Source of the DNA: JBIOYL01 sp044870185
GTDB taxonomy: Bacteria; Actinomycetota; CALGFH01
Assembly: GCA_044870185.1 (NCBI GenBank)
Contig: JBIOYL010000160.1
Span: 1-5,779 of the forward strand
Reading direction: 5' to 3'
DNA: 5,779 bases
Shown: in pieces, positions 1 to 5,704 of the stretch
Layout of the letters: each line of letters starts with the position of its first letter
Position numbering within the stretch: the stretch's first letter is position 1
Program-made: the position numbers and the translations under genes
Notes under the pieces: generated by a model
The model's database searches: none
Told to the model about the DNA's origin: nothing
Seen by the model: only the letters and a program-made list of their open reading frames with translations

Positions 1-39
1 ACTCGTGTTTCGCAGTTTTGCGGCTTGGGTCGGCGTGCA

Positions 40-479
40 TCAGTCGCGGCGTCGGTCCCGTCTGTCCCCTTGCTCGGACTTGACGATTCGGAACGCCGGG
101 TGGTCGGTGGGGTCGGGCAGCTTCCGGAAGGTCGCGGCGAGCCTTGGCATCCTGCCGTAGCGGCGCAGGTACGCCTCGATCAGCGCTTGACGCTGCTGCA
201 CCGGGACCTCGACGGCGCTGAACTCCTCCGTCCGGCCACGATGCCGCAGGCGTCCGGTGCCCGATGCTCGCAGGTTTGCGACCAGTCGGTGTTGCCCGAG
301 GGAGCCAGCAGGTACCGCTGGCCCGCATGCTCGAGGACGACGACCGCCACCGACCGCCACCGCCCGCTGGTCCGGCCGCGCACCGACAGCACCCGCACGG
401 TGGGGTTGAGCAGCACCGCCATGCGGTTGCCCACCACGCGCGCGAACCAGGAAGGTCGCAGGTCCGGTCCTTCAGCCAT
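40..479 (-). pseudogene. Frameshifted Ddn-like F420-dependent nitroreductase family gene
   Basis: Two minus-strand reading frames together make one small protein of the deazaflavin-dependent nitroreductase family (DUF385/Ddn-like). These use reduced F420 to reduce quinones, nitro compounds or other electrophiles. The first frame starts with ATG at 479 and is family-like through residue 66 (RGRTSGRWRSVAVVVLE, then GQRYLLAPSGNTDW). It then runs out of register to a stop at 180. The neighbouring frame resumes with VANLRASGTGRLRHRGRTEE and continues to a TGA at 40-42. One extra G after GACTGG (plus strand: one more C at 282-283) would join them as GNTDWVANLRASG, giving about 146 residues, close to the usual family size of about 150. 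The start lies inside the MFS gene's end (ATGGCTGA, 8-bp overlap), implying translational coupling. It could be a true pseudogene or a sequencing error in a CC/GG run. The family is confident; the substrate is unknown. Confidence 0.8.
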
Positions 480-1989
480 GTGCGATGCCCTCCCTGGACT
501 GGTGGTGGTCGGCGGGTCCGGTCGGGGGCCGCGCCTGCAGTGGCGACTCCGGCAGGCGGAGCACCACGGTCAGCGCCAGCGCGGCCAGCGCGGCGGCGAC
601 GAGGAACACGGCTTGGACGGCCTCGATGAGGTCGCTGCGCAGCGCGGCGCCGAGCGCGTGCACGCCGCCCTGCGAGCCAAGCGAGCCGGCCTGCGCCGCG
701 AAGACCGCCCCGAGGACCGCGGCCCCGACGGCGCCGCCGAGGGTGCGGAAGAAGCCGGTGGTGGCGGTGGCGATGCCAAGCTCCCGCCGGTCGACGCTGT
801 TTTGGACGGCGACGATCAGGACCTGGGTGACCATGCCGAAGCCGAGGCCGAACACGGTCAGGCCGATGCCGGTGGCGAGCCGGGAGGGGTTGGCTGCGAG
901 CGCGGCCAGCAGCACCAGCGCGGCGGTCATCAGCGCCAGGCCCGCGAGCGGGAAGCGCTTGTAGCGGCCGGTGCGGGCGATGCTCCGTCCGGAGAGGGTG
1001 GTCGAGACCGTGATCCCCAGCATCGCCGGGACCAGCAGCAGCCCGGCCTGGGTCGGGCTGGCCCCGGTGGTCGTCTGCAGGAACAGCGGGACGAACACGG
1101 TGATGGAGAACAGCGCGGCGGTGCCCAGGAACAGGGCCGCGCTGGCGACGGCCAGCGCGCGGGTGCCGAGCAGGTGGAAGGGGACGATCGGGTCGGCGGC
1201 GCGCCGCTCGCGCGCGACCAGGCCGACCGACAGGACGACCGTCGCGGTCAGCAGGGCGAGGATCGGGGCCGAGGGCCAGGCGTAGCGCCCACCGCCCCAG
1301 ATGCAGGTCAGCATCAGCGCGCTGGTCGCGCCGGCCAGCAGGGCGGCGCCGGCGACGTCCAGCGGGCGCTCCGGGTGCTCGGTGGGTGGCGCCGGCAGCC
1401 GCATTCCGACACCGGCCAGCGCGGCGGCGCCCAGCGGCAGGTTGACCAGGAAGACCCAGCGCCAGCCGGCGTTGTCGACCAGCACGCCGCCAAGCAGCGG
1501 GCCGACGACGGTGGCGACCGCGAAGGTGGCGGCGATGTAGCCCTGGTAGCGTCCCCGCTGGCGGGGTGCGACCAGATCGCCCACGGTGGCCATCGCCAGC
1601 GTCATCAGCCCGCCCGCGGCCGCGCCCTGCACCAGGCGGAAGACGATCAGCTGGGTGATGTCCTGCGCCACGCCGCACGATGCCGACGCGACCACGAACC
1701 CGGCCAGGGCGACCTGGAGCAGCCGTTTGCGGCCGTGCCGGTCGCCGAGCTTGCCCCACAGCGGCGTCGACGCTGCCGCGGCGACGACGTAGGCGCTGAC
1801 GACCCAGGAGACGTCGCTGAGGCGGCCGAGGTCCGTGGCGATCACGGGCAGCGCGGTGGCCAGGATCGTCTGATCCAGCACGGCGGGCAGCATCGCCAGC
1901 ACGATCGCCGCGAACGGCACGGTCACCGCGGCGGCGTGAGGTCGCTCACCCATACGCTCTGGGCTGGTGGGCGTTGGGCTGGAACTCAC
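472..1989 (-). CDS. MFS drug exporter, DHA2 (EmrB/QacA-like, 14-TM) family
   Basis: This 505-residue inner-membrane antiporter probably exports a toxic compound in exchange for protons. The length and repeated hydrophobic segments fit the 14-helix DHA2 family. Visible family motifs are LDQTILATALP in TM1 (residues 38-48), the motif A loop GKLGDRHGRKRL (79-90), RLVQGAAAG (118-126) and motif C with its following loop, GPLLGGVLVDNAGWRWVF (163-180). The GTG start at 1989 is chosen because GGAGGA lies about 10 nt upstream on the minus strand; the in-frame Met at residue 13 has no comparable ribosome binding site. The gene is divergent from the tetR-family gene and leads a two-gene unit with the nitroreductase, overlapping it by 8 bp. 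Repression by the neighbouring TetR protein is inferred from the shared intergenic palindrome. The exported substrate cannot be deduced. The C-terminal tail (PPTGPADHHQSREGIAHG) is hydrophilic and probably cytoplasmic. Confidence 0.93.
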   Translation of the reverse strand: MSSSPTPTSPERMGERPHAAAVTVPFAAIVLAMLPAVLDQTILATALPVIATDLGRLSDVSWVVSAYVVAAAASTPLWGKLGDRHGRKRLLQVALAGFVVASASCGVAQDITQLIVFRLVQGAAAGGLMTLAMATVGDLVAPRQRGRYQGYIAATFAVATVVGPLLGGVLVDNAGWRWVFLVNLPLGAAALAGVGMRLPAPPTEHPERPLDVAGAALLAGATSALMLTCIWGGGRYAWPSAPILALLTATVVLSVGLVARERRAADPIVPFHLLGTRALAVASAALFLGTAALFSITVFVPLFLQTTTGASPTQAGLLLVPAMLGITVSTTLSGRSIARTGRYKRFPLAGLALMTAALVLLAALAANPSRLATGIGLTVFGLGFGMVTQVLIVAVQNSVDRRELGIATATTGFFRTLGGAVGAAVLGAVFAAQAGSLGSQGGVHALGAALRSDLIEAVQAVFLVAAALAALALTVVLRLPESPLQARPPTGPADHHQSREGIAHG

Positions 1990-1995
1990 TGGTCG

Positions 1996-2005
1996 ACGCT
2001 CCTCC
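1996..2005 (-). promoter_or_regulatory. Ribosome binding site of the MFS exporter gene
   Basis: On the minus strand the sequence reads GGAGGAGCGTCGACCA followed by GTG at 1989. The purine block GGAGGA matches the anti-Shine-Dalgarno sequence. It lies about 10 nt from the GTG, slightly long but acceptable, and it decides the choice of the GTG over the internal ATG. Confidence 0.7.
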
Positions 2006-2028
2006 TGCTTTGGTACAGCAGCACTAAA

Positions 2029-2034
2029 AGTATA
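2029..2034 (-). promoter_or_regulatory. Candidate -10 box of the MFS exporter promoter
   Basis: The minus strand reads TATACT here, a good sigma-70-type -10 hexamer. It would start transcription at about 2021-2023 and give a leader of about 33 nt before the GTG at 1989. No good TTGACA-like -35 sits 16-18 bp upstream; the bases there read AGCAGC. The spacer and the -35 position fall inside the palindrome at 2037-2057, so a repressor bound there would block RNA polymerase. This is sequence inference only. Confidence 0.5.
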
Positions 2035-2036
2035 TC

Positions 2037-2057
2037 AGCAGTAAGATTCTTGCTGCT
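2037..2057. promoter_or_regulatory. Candidate TetR operator palindrome in the divergent intergenic region
   Basis: These 21 bp form an inverted repeat with arms AGCAGTAAGA and TCTTGCTGCT around a central T, with 9 of 10 base pairs matching. It starts three bases after the MFS -10 hexamer and ends just before the tetR start region, so one bound dimer could repress both directions. Size and position are typical of operators of divergently encoded TetR-family repressors. A related half-site (CAGCAG) recurs 20 bp to the left at 2016-2021. A longer imperfect inverted pair also brackets the region: 2011-2023 against 2051-2063, 12 of 13 matching. Confidence 0.65.
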
Positions 2058-2064
2058 ATACCAT

Positions 2065-2748
2065 ATGAGGATGACGACGGCAGAACTCGGGCTCCGCGAG
2101 CGCAAGAAGCAACGGACACGGGCGCTGATCGCCGACACCGCCCGGCGCCTGTTCCTCGAACGCGGCTTCGACGCGGTCACCGTGACCGAGGTCGCCCGCG
2201 CCGCCGAGGTCGCGCAGAAGACCGTCTTCAACTACTTCCCGACCAAGGAGGACCTCGTCTACTGGCAGCTGGAGTCCTTCGAGAAGGAGCTGCTGGAGGC
2301 GATCCGCCGCCGCGAACCCGGCGAGTCGGTGCTCGCCGCCTTCGGACGGTTCGTGCTGGTACCGCGCGGGCTGCTGGCCGAACCGGACCCCGAGGCGGCC
2401 GAGCAGCTGGCCGCGCTCACCCGGATGATCACCGCCAGCCCGGCCCTGCTGGAGCGCGAGCGGCAGATCTTCGAGCGCTGCACGGCATCCCTGGCCGCGC
2501 TGCTCGCCGGGGAGACCGCGGCGGGACCCGGCGACGTCGAGCCCTGGGTGGCCGCCAACGCCCTGATGGGGGTGCATCGGGCCCTGCTGGACGGTACGCG
2601 GCGCCGCGTGCTGGCCGGCCGCCGCGGCACCAGCCTGGCCGCCGCCGTGCGATCCCAGGCCGAGCGCGCGCTCGCGCGGCTGGAGCGGGGGCTCGGGGAC
2701 TACGCGATCAAGCCACCACCCGAGTCGTATGCTGTCGTGATTGGCTGA
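2065..2748 (+). CDS. TetR/AcrR-family transcriptional repressor with IS-derived C-terminal tail
   Basis: This is a 227-residue DNA-binding regulator, probably the repressor of the divergent exporter operon and of itself. The N-terminal helix-turn-helix covers about residues 15-62, with the typical sequence ALIADTARRLFLERGFDAVT, then VTEVARAAEVAQKTVFNYF and PTKEDL. The rest is an alpha-helical ligand-binding and dimer domain ending in RALARLERGLGDYA. Two starts are possible, ATG at 2065 and ATG at 2071. Neither has a clear ribosome binding site. A TATACC at 2057-2062 could make a near-leaderless transcript, which would favour 2071. Codons up to Glu220 look native. From Ser221 the frame reads SYAVVIG and a TGA, inside the proposed left end of the adjacent IS, so the original C-terminus has been replaced. 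Since the helical core is complete, the repressor may still work. The ligand is unknown. Confidence 0.88.
   Translation: MRMTTAELGLRERKKQRTRALIADTARRLFLERGFDAVTVTEVARAAEVAQKTVFNYFPTKEDLVYWQLESFEKELLEAIRRREPGESVLAAFGRFVLVPRGLLAEPDPEAAEQLAALTRMITASPALLERERQIFERCTASLAALLAGETAAGPGDVEPWVAANALMGVHRALLDGTRRRVLAGRRGTSLAAAVRSQAERALARLERGLGDYAIKPPPESYAVVIG
2725..2736 (+). repeat. Left terminal inverted repeat of the IS (candidate)
   Basis: TCGTATGCTGTC matches the right-end repeat in 10 of 12 positions when inverted. It falls within the last codons of the tetR reading frame, supplying the repressor's final residues. Confidence 0.5.
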
Positions 2749-2806
2749 GTTGCTCGCGGGCCAACAGCAGGCAAGCATCGGCGGCTCCCCCACAGGTCGT
2801 CAAACC

Positions 2807-2811
2807 AGAGG
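2807..2811 (+). promoter_or_regulatory. Ribosome binding site of the transposase gene
   Basis: AGAGG lies 9 nt before the ATG at 2821 and supports that start over internal alternatives. Confidence 0.55.
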
Positions 2812-2820
2812 TCACCGCCG

Positions 2821-4143
2821 ATGCCGACCCGCAGCCTACCCCGTTCGATCACCGACCTGCTGGACCGCTTCCGCGGCTGCTTCACCACCCCCACCTTCAC
2901 CACCTTCTGCGGCCTGGCCTTGGGGTTCTGGGCCCAGCCGGGGCTCCACACCGTCACCGGCATGCTGGTAGGCGCCAGGCTGCAACACGCCTGGCACCAC
3001 AGCCGCGCCCACCGCTTCTTCTCAGCAGCCCGCTGGTCGGCCGACCAGCTCGGCCTGGTCCTGCTGGACCTCATCTGCGCCCTGCTGGTCCCTGACGGCG
3101 CGCCGGTGCGGCTGGTGGTCGACGACACCCTCATGCGCCGCAGCGGCCGCAAGGTCTTCGGGGCGGCCTGGCACCACGACCCACTGGCGCCCGGCCGCCA
3201 CCGCATCGCCTGGGCCAACAACTGGGTCGTGGTGGGCGTGCTGGTCTGGCTGCCGTTCATCCCGCACCGGAGCGTGTGCCTGCCGATCCTGGCCCGCCTG
3301 TGGCAGCCGGGGCACACCCCGGGACGGCCCGACCTGGCCACCGAGCTGGTCAAGCTGGTCTGCGCCCACCTCGGCGACCGCCGCGTCGACCTGGTCGGTG
3401 ATGGTGCCTACGCCGGCAAGCAGCTCGGCGACCTGCCTGGGCAGGTCACCGTCACCACCCGGCTGCGCGTCGACGCGCGCCTTTTCCGGCTGGCACCACC
3501 ACGGCGCCCCGGCACGCGGGGCCGACCCCGCACCAAAGGCGACCGGCTGCCGGAGCTGACCCTGCTGGCCGGCATGGTGACCACCCCGTTCGCGCTGCAC
3601 CAGGTGACCCGCTACGGCCACGGCGGCCTGGCCGCCATCGCCGGCTTCACCTGCCTGTGGCCGGCGGTGTTCGGCACCCGCCCCGTGCACGTGGTGCTGG
3701 TCCGATCCCCCGACGCCCCCGATGGGTTTGACCTGGCGCTGGTCTCCACCGACCTTGCCGCCACCCCCGCCGAACTGGTGGAACGCTACTCGACCAGGTG
3801 GAGCGTGGAGGTCAGCTTCGAAGAGAGCCGACAGGTCGCCGGGGTCGGCCAGGCCCGCAACCGCACCCCCCGCGCCGTCCAGCGCACCGTCCCCTTCGGC
3901 CTGCTGTGCGTGAGCCTGGTCGTCTGCTGGTATGCCCAGCATGGCCAGCCAGCCGCCGACCTTGCCGCCCACCGCGCCCGCGCGCCCTGGTATCGCACCA
4001 AGCACACCGTCTCGCTGGCTGACATGCTCAACGCGCTCCGCCGTGAGCTACTGGCCACCCAATTTCTGCCATCTCGGCTGGTCATGCCCACCCTGGAAGA
4101 ACTCCTCCACGCGCAGGCAGCCGGGGCTGCCAACGCGGCGTGA
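2821..4143 (+). CDS. DDE transposase, IS4 superfamily (IS701-like, DDE_5-type)
   Basis: This 440-residue enzyme cuts and rejoins the ends of its IS. The RNase H-like catalytic core is visible. The first Asp is D101 or D102 in VRLVVDDTLMRRSGRKVFG. The second is D194 in DLVGDGAYAGK. The Glu is E330 in ERYSTRWSVEVSFEESRQ. Y323, R326, E330 and R337 follow the Y-x2-R-x3-E-x6-K spacing of the IS4 YREK signature, with Arg in place of Lys. A long insertion between the second Asp and the Glu (about residues 210-310) is usual for this group. The frame is uninterrupted and begins at an ATG with an AGAGG ribosome binding site, so the element may be active. Its TGA overlaps a GTG that opens the following frame (GTGA). 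Family assignment to IS701 rather than another IS4-like group is from memory of motif style, not a search. Confidence 0.92.
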   Translation: MPTRSLPRSITDLLDRFRGCFTTPTFTTFCGLALGFWAQPGLHTVTGMLVGARLQHAWHHSRAHRFFSAARWSADQLGLVLLDLICALLVPDGAPVRLVVDDTLMRRSGRKVFGAAWHHDPLAPGRHRIAWANNWVVVGVLVWLPFIPHRSVCLPILARLWQPGHTPGRPDLATELVKLVCAHLGDRRVDLVGDGAYAGKQLGDLPGQVTVTTRLRVDARLFRLAPPRRPGTRGRPRTKGDRLPELTLLAGMVTTPFALHQVTRYGHGGLAAIAGFTCLWPAVFGTRPVHVVLVRSPDAPDGFDLALVSTDLAATPAELVERYSTRWSVEVSFEESRQVAGVGQARNRTPRAVQRTVPFGLLCVSLVVCWYAQHGQPAADLAAHRARAPWYRTKHTVSLADMLNALRRELLATQFLPSRLVMPTLEELLHAQAAGAANAA

Positions 4144-4547
4144 AGTGCGAAACCCGAGTTCGGCCAGGATACGAGCTAACAGTGCTGAAGGTCTTATTCC
4201 TCGGCGAAGCCTGGCCCGAGGGCTGGGGGCTCTTTTTCAACGCTTCCGTTGGGCGCAGTTTCGCGGCGCCCACACGAGCAGACGGTTCGCACGGTGAGCT
4301 TGCCACCGAACCGCTCACTTCCAATGCAGATGGTTCACTATGGGCCCTTCGCGTCTGGTTTCGATCGTTCGGCTGGCTACTGTCTCTCGGCATCCCCAAT
4401 GAGTTACCAGCACAGATGTACCGACCGGGAGCACTCCGCATGCAAAGGGCCGGAGAGCCTGGCTCTCGCACGCTCTACTTCTCATGGGCGGCCGACGGCA
4501 AAGGTCACGCGGCGCTCGAGATCACGCGCCTGGGCGAGGTGCCATAG
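4140..4547 (+). CDS. Hypothetical protein, possibly 5'-truncated and fused to the IS end
   Basis: I do not recognise this 135-residue frame. It opens at a GTG overlapping the transposase stop (GTGA), with no ribosome binding site, and passes through the right IS repeat at 4163-4174. The first eleven codons or so are therefore IS sequence, and the native part would begin near ELTVLKVLFLG. The rest looks protein-like, with blocks such as GEAWPEGWGLFFNASVG, LWALRVWFRSFGWLLSLG and TLYFSWAADGKGHAALEI, and one Trp-rich hydrophobic stretch around residues 77-90. Codon use differs from the neighbours: two TTA and several CTA, CGA and ACA codons, and clearly lower GC. It could be the remnant of a gene whose 5' end was cut by the IS, an intact small gene starting at GTG 4182, or a chance frame. 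The opposite-strand frame here looks less protein-like. Confidence 0.35.
   Translation: MKCETRVRPGYELTVLKVLFLGEAWPEGWGLFFNASVGRSFAAPTRADGSHGELATEPLTSNADGSLWALRVWFRSFGWLLSLGIPNELPAQMYRPGALRMQRAGEPGSRTLYFSWAADGKGHAALEITRLGEVP
4163..4174 (-). repeat. Right terminal inverted repeat of the IS (candidate)
   Basis: The plus strand reads GCCAGGATACGA, whose reverse complement TCGTATCCTGGC pairs with the left repeat at 2725-2736 in 10 of 12 positions. It begins 19 bp after the transposase stop. Confidence 0.5.
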
Positions 4548-4555
4548 GTCGCAGC

Positions 4556-4650
4556 CCTGGGAGCCAACAGGCATCTACACCAATAAGCCCAAGGGTGCCC
4601 AAACCCGACGCCCGTAGAGCCATTCTAAGGCCCGTTTCTTGGCTCCCAGG
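4556..4650. repeat. Perfect 12-bp inverted repeat pair around a 71-bp non-coding interior
   Basis: CCTGGGAGCCAA at 4556-4567 is the exact reverse complement of TTGGCTCCCAGG at 4639-4650. The 95-bp unit lies between the hypothetical frame and the 3' end of the integrase gene, in sequence with no convincing coding frame. The interior holds only a small hairpin (GGGT/ACCC near 4584-4597). It could fold as a long-stem RNA, act as a terminator region between convergent genes, be a tiny MITE-like element, or be a recombination-related site of the adjacent integrase. The interval is much longer than the 6-8 bp of a simple tyrosine recombinase core, so the last option needs arm-type or folded-strand recognition. 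Pairing is seen directly; function is unknown. Confidence 0.6.
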
Positions 4651-4689
4651 TCATATTCCTCTTGCCGGAGGCCCTCGGGCGGCCGTCCT

Positions 4690-4706
4690 GGGCCGTTCTG
4701 TGGCCC
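4690..4706 (-). terminator. Possible terminator hairpin downstream of the integrase gene
   Basis: GGGCC at 4690-4694 and GGCCC at 4702-4706 form a 5-bp GC stem with a 7-nt loop, beginning four bases past the integrase TAG on the minus strand. There is no T-run after it, so it would be a weak or non-canonical terminator. A second short hairpin (GCCC-TC-GGGC) lies close by at about 4671-4680. Confidence 0.3.
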
Positions 4707-4709
4707 TGG

Positions 4710-5666
4710 CTACTCGGTGGCCGCCGGCGTCTGCGTGCCCTGCGCCAGGTAGGCCGCCAGCGCATAGCCCGGGTAGCGGTCCAGGTTGTAGCGGGCCCGG
4801 TCGTAGCGCCGCGTCGTCCGAGGATCAGCGTGGCCTACGGCGTCTTGGACGTCTTCGAGCGGCGCGCCGGCGTCCCGCGCCAGCGTCACGAAGGCGTGCC
4901 GGAAGCTATGCGGGTTGACCCGGCCGGCCGTGGCCAGCCCCGCGGCCCGCGCGGCGGATCGGACCATCCGCCAGGCGGCCGGCTCATCCAACCTCCGGCC
5001 CGAGCTCGTGACGAACAACGGCCCTGAGCCCCGCCCCGCCAGATAGGCGTCAAGGGCGCGGCTGACTACGGGCGCCAGCGCCACCCGGGCCCGGGAGCCA
5101 CCCTTGCGCCGGATACGCAGCACCCGGTGCCCGCGCTCCGTGTCCAGGTCGGTGACGTCGGCGCCGAGGACTTCGCCCACCCGGCAGCCGGTGTAGGCGA
5201 GCAGGCTAAGCAGGACAAAGTTGCGCCGGCCCTGCCGGCTACCCGTCCGCCGCTCGGCTCCCGCCAGGATCGCGGCGAGCTCCTCACGCGCAAAGCCGGT
5301 GCTTGGCGAGTCGGTGGCCACCTTGGGCCGCCGGACGTGGGCAAGGGGAGACCGCGGGATGACGCCCTCCCCCACGGCGTAGCTGTAGAAGCTCGCCAGC
5401 GCCGACAGCCGCCGGGCGACCGTCGCCGGCGACTGCCCGCGCACCTCGCCGAGCTCCCGGGCGTAGGCATCGATGTGGGCCCGGACCGCCCCAAACGGCG
5501 GAATGCCGAAGCGATCCAGGAAGGCGAGCCAGTCCGCCAGGTCGCGCCGGTAGGCCTGCCGCGTGCGCGCGGAGTCGTAGCCGAGGAGCCACGCCGCCAC
5601 GACCGCATCGACCCGTTCGACACGGGCAACGGCCTGGTCTGTCGGTGGGTGCAGCGGTTCAAGCAT
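4710..5666 (-). CDS. Tyrosine-type site-specific recombinase/integrase (XerC/D-like)
   Basis: This 318-residue enzyme breaks and rejoins DNA through a 3'-phosphotyrosine. The N-terminal SAM-like core-binding domain spans about residues 16-116, including DSARTRQAYRRDLADWLAFL and ATVARRLSALASFYSYAV. The catalytic domain follows with a complete active site: R162 in YTGCRVGEVLGADVTDLD, K188 in RIRRKGGSRARV, H253 and R256 in NPHSFRHAFVTLARD, H279 in AVGHADPRTTRRY, and nucleophile Y288. The frame is open back to 5771, but the ATG at 5666 is preferred: a TATACT box ends 6 nt before it, and the added 35 residues would be translated promoter. Length matches XerC/D and phage or transposon integrases. 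Its isolation, next to an IS and with no dif-like context visible, suggests a mobile-element enzyme rather than the housekeeping Xer protein. The recombination site is unknown. Confidence 0.92.
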   Translation of the reverse strand: MLEPLHPPTDQAVARVERVDAVVAAWLLGYDSARTRQAYRRDLADWLAFLDRFGIPPFGAVRAHIDAYARELGEVRGQSPATVARRLSALASFYSYAVGEGVIPRSPLAHVRRPKVATDSPSTGFAREELAAILAGAERRTGSRQGRRNFVLLSLLAYTGCRVGEVLGADVTDLDTERGHRVLRIRRKGGSRARVALAPVVSRALDAYLAGRGSGPLFVTSSGRRLDEPAAWRMVRSAARAAGLATAGRVNPHSFRHAFVTLARDAGAPLEDVQDAVGHADPRTTRRYDRARYNLDRYPGYALAAYLAQGTQTPAATE

Positions 5667-5672
5667 AAGCAC

Positions 5673-5701
5673 AGTATAACCGGCATTATCCTGTTGTTTA
5701 A
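5673..5701 (-). promoter_or_regulatory. Promoter of the integrase gene, apparently leaderless
   Basis: On the minus strand TTAAAC (5701-5696) and TATACT (5678-5673) are separated by exactly 17 bp. Transcription would start about 7 nt later, at or beside the ATG at 5666, and there is no Shine-Dalgarno sequence. Leaderless mRNAs are common in Actinobacteria, so this supports the 5666 start. The segment is notably AT-rich for this window. Confidence 0.6.
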
Positions 5702-5704
5702 CAA
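5694..5704. promoter_or_regulatory. Small palindrome overlapping the integrase -35 region
   Basis: TTGTTTAACAA is an 11-bp palindrome (TTGTT/AACAA around a central T) covering the proposed -35 hexamer. It could be an operator for the integrase gene. Short AT-rich palindromes arise by chance, so this is tentative. Confidence 0.35.

Larger units (their letters stand above)
2725..4174 (+). mobile_element. Insertion sequence, IS4-superfamily (IS701-like), about 1.45 kb
   Basis: One intact transposase gene is flanked by candidate terminal inverted repeats: TCGTATGCTGTC at 2725-2736 and TCGTATCCTGGC (reverse complement of 4163-4174), 10 of 12 identical including the outermost six. They leave 84 bp before the transposase start and 19 bp after its stop, reasonable for an IS of this size. 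No matching target duplication is visible at these exact edges. An 8-bp direct repeat ACCCGAGT at 2718-2725 and 4152-4159 suggests alternative edges, but those lack inverted ends. Exact boundaries are therefore provisional; the presence of an IS is well supported by the transposase. Confidence 0.6.

Noticed and set aside
1..24. Near-matches of the window start to sequence right of the transposase: 1-15 to the reverse complement of 4145-4159 (13/15), and 11-24 to 4254-4267 (13/14)
   Set aside because: The two matches are short, in opposite orientations and do not extend, so they look like coincidence around CGCAGTTT/GTTTCGC-type words rather than a second IS end.
25..2064. Very long plus-strand open frame of about 680 codons antisense to the MFS and nitroreductase genes, running in frame into tetR
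   Set aside because: It mirrors the real minus-strand genes, is made of Gly/Arg/Asp/Gln-rich low-complexity sequence, has no start signals, and is the expected artefact of GC-rich codon bias. Only the part from 2065 is a gene.
2056..2793. Minus-strand frame of 245 codons opposite tetR
   Set aside because: It covers the tetR coding region and the divergent operator, has no ribosome binding site, and its sequence is the antisense shadow of the HTH regulator.
3022..4005. Long minus-strand frame (327 codons) opposite the transposase, plus shorter overlapping ones
   Set aside because: The composition is typical antisense shadow (Gly/Ala/Gln/Asp-rich, no domain). The plus-strand transposase carries clear catalytic motifs.
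4556..4650. Integron attC site
   Set aside because: The ends do not match the RYYYAAC/GTTRRRY core sites, and the neighbouring recombinase is XerC/D-like with no visible IntI-specific insertion.
4548..4709. tRNA gene or tRNA-derived attachment site next to the integrase
   Set aside because: No T-loop (GGTTCGANTCC-like) sequence or cloverleaf pairing could be found on either strand.
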